Origin: Acidimicrobiia bacterium
GTDB lineage: Bacteria > Actinomycetota > Acidimicrobiia > Spongiisociales > SHLN01
Assembly: GCA_030624805.1 (NCBI GenBank)
Contig: JAUXJL010000099.1
Coordinates: 1 to 7,189, forward strand
DNA: 7,189 bases
Reading direction: 5' to 3'
Shown: positions 6,122 to 7,189 of the stretch, one piece after another
Layout of the letters: each line of letters starts with the position of its first letter
Numbering within the stretch: position 1 is the stretch's first letter
Program-made: the position numbers and the translations under genes
Notes under the pieces: generated by a model
Told to the model about the DNA's origin: nothing
Seen by the model: the letters and a program-made list of their open reading frames with translations, nothing else
The model's database searches: none

Positions 6122-6831
6122 GATTCAAACCTGTAGCCGACGCCCCACACGGTCGTGATTCGGGGTACTCCGCCGTCGGTCGCAGCCAGCTTGTTTCTCA
6201 ATCGACGGACATGAACGGTCACTGTCGACGGATCCTGCCATTCGGGCGACGAGTCCCAAACCTGGGTGAGGAGCTGGGTGCGAGAGAACACCTGGCCCGG
6301 GGAGGCGGCCAGGAAAGCGAGGAGCTCGAACTCGCGCCGGGTGAGGTCGATCTCGACCGCGCCCAGCATGACCTTCCGGGCGGTGGGATCAACCACGAGA
6401 TCTCCGTGGGTGATCAGCTCGGTTGACTGGGGGGCCGGACGCGTGGACCGTCGCAAAACAGATTTGACTCGAGCCGCCAGCTCTCGCGGGGAGAAGGGCT
6501 TGGTTACGTAATCGTCGGCCCCCAACTCCAGGCCGAGCACTCGATCGCCCTCATCACCGCGAGCGGTGAGAAGGATGATCGGTACATCACTGTGGCGGCG
6601 CACTTCCTGCAACACGTCGAGTCCACTCACCGAGGGGAGCATCAGATCGAGCACCACCATGTCGGGCATTGCCGCTTCGATGAGCCGCAATGCTTCGGTA
6701 CCGTCGGCGGCCGCGGTTACTGCAAAGCCGTCGCGCTCCAAGTAGCGGGTGACCACCTCGCGCACCATTGGCTCGTCGTCGACGACAACGATATGGGTCC
6801 CCGAGTTCCGTGTGTCGTTATTTGTGATCAT
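6118..6831 (-). CDS. OmpR/PhoB-family response regulator
   Basis: The 237-residue protein has a receiver domain (about 13-125). It includes the acidic pair Asp18-Asp19, the phosphorylated Asp62 in MVVLDLMLP, Thr89 in IILLTAR and Lys111 in DYVTKPFSP. The C-terminal winged helix (about 138-236) has the family's LTRREFELLAFLAASPGQVF block, a VTVHVRRLRNKL recognition helix and the closing VWGVGYRFES. It is the first gene of a two-gene operon with the kinase and should bind DNA as a dimer on direct repeats once phosphorylated. The ATG at 6831 has only a weak GGCGGG-type site just upstream, and no better start exists before the receiver core. The target genes are unknown; the gap upstream holds direct repeats that could include its own binding site. 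Confidence 0.95.
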   Translation of the reverse strand: MITNNDTRNSGTHIVVVDDEPMVREVVTRYLERDGFAVTAAADGTEALRLIEAAMPDMVVLDLMLPSVSGLDVLQEVRRHSDVPIILLTARGDEGDRVLGLELGADDYVTKPFSPRELAARVKSVLRRSTRPAPQSTELITHGDLVVDPTARKVMLGAVEIDLTRREFELLAFLAASPGQVFSRTQLLTQVWDSSPEWQDPSTVTVHVRRLRNKLAATDGGVPRITTVWGVGYRFES

Positions 6832-6972
6832 TCCCGCCAGCGTAAGCCCGACTAGCTGAGAAACGACCGGCCGGGCCTATTAGTTCCGGAAGTGTTCACA
6901 ACTGTGTTGGTCCGGTTGAGAACCCGCCGGCACGTTTGAGGGTGATCCTGAGCCATCGGAAGAGAATTCGAC
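6832..6972. promoter_or_regulatory. Upstream region of the response regulator, with short repeats
   Basis: This gap lies between the regulator start and a short plus-strand ORF. It contains a direct repeat GTGTT at 6892-6896 and 6904-6908 (12-base period), then the palindrome GGTT-GAG-AACC (6914-6924). OmpR-family proteins often bind direct repeats of about this spacing, so autoregulation is possible. On the minus strand, TAATAG (6882-6877) could be a -10 element, but no good -35 is placed before it. These are short motifs that could arise by chance. Confidence 0.3.
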
Positions 6973-7035
6973 ATGTCAAAACGAGCCAGATGGGTGGCGC
7001 TTTTCGCAGCAATTGCGCTGGTCCATCGGCGTTAG
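6973..7035 (+). pseudogene. Short ORF, probable severed 5' end of an exported-protein gene
   Basis: An ATG preceded by GGAAGAG at 8 bases opens a 20-residue ORF: MSKRARWVALFAAIALV, then HRR and TAG. The basic start followed by a hydrophobic run is the beginning of a signal peptide or membrane anchor, which then stops at once. Its last bases overlap the stop codon of the convergent DUF488 gene, so the rest of the original gene appears to be missing, as if a deletion joined the two. A genuine small membrane peptide is the alternative. Confidence 0.35.
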
Positions 7036-7189
7036 CGTTGCTCCAGATAGTCTCGAAGAGCTGCCGCGTGGGAGTGTTCCAAATCCCGGGTGGCGGTCAG
7101 CAAGGTGAGATGCCCATTCACACCGAGGAGGTCGGCAATCCCCTCCCGGGTGTCGAGTTCCTCCCGATATCGGCGAACGAACTCGTCGA
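7032..7189 (-). CDS. DUF488 family protein, C-terminal part (5' end outside window)
   Basis: Only the last 51 residues are visible. They contain EFVRRYREEL near the beginning, then HLTLLTATRDLEHSHAAAL and DYLEQR before a TAA. This fits the C-terminus of small DUF488 proteins, where a 'FxxRYxxEL' helix is followed by a 'xTLLxAxRDxxxNxAxxL' strand-helix segment; the usual Asn is replaced by Ser here (HSHA). The biochemical role of this family is not settled. The gene lies upstream of the two-component operon on the same strand, with about 200 bases between, so it may be unrelated or read through into it. Confidence 0.8.
   Translation of the reverse strand, partial: DEFVRRYREELDTREGIADLLGVNGHLTLLTATRDLEHSHAAALRDYLEQR

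Noticed and set aside
5499..6158. Long plus-strand ORF opposite the histidine kinase
   Set aside because: It is a Ser/Arg/Ala-rich antisense shadow of a gene with all kinase motifs intact, common in GC-rich coding DNA.

Overview
The window is GC-rich DNA from a bacterium with actinobacterial traits. It holds a SigK-like ECF sigma factor paired with an RskA-type membrane anti-sigma factor, a remnant of a SARP/BTAD-type regulator, and an OmpR-type two-component pair. A high-GC Actinomycetota is likely, possibly an acidimicrobial lineage, but the sequence alone cannot fix the taxon. No RNA genes, CRISPR array, insertion sequence or prophage part was seen.

Layout from left to right. The minus strand at 1-446 carries a MOSC-domain protein cut by the window edge. 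Next comes a 430-base gap that contains the degraded 5' end of a BTAD-type regulator gene on the minus strand (about 526-693) and then the presumed promoter and leader of a plus-strand operon.

That operon runs from 879 to 4624: a secreted DUF4331 protein, a hairpin with a UUCG loop, an exported or membrane-anchored TPR protein, a SigK-like ECF sigma factor and its RskA-like anti-sigma factor. The last three genes overlap or nearly touch. A candidate SigK-type promoter (CCAAAC-N16-CCGAAC) lies 36 bases upstream of the DUF4331 start. This suggests a self-amplifying envelope-stress circuit with the DUF4331 and TPR proteins as outputs or as part of the sensing.

Downstream, a 56-residue Cys/His-containing small protein (4737-4907) has a strong ribosome binding site. 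It faces a convergent histidine kinase/response regulator operon (6831 to 4925, minus strand, GTGA overlap). Right of the regulator is a roughly 200-base gap with short repeats and a 20-codon ORF that looks like the severed 5' end of an exported-protein gene. The 3' end of a DUF488 gene (minus strand) reaches the right edge.

The most interesting part is the DUF4331-TPR-SigK-RskA module. The families are known, but I know of no defined role for this combination.
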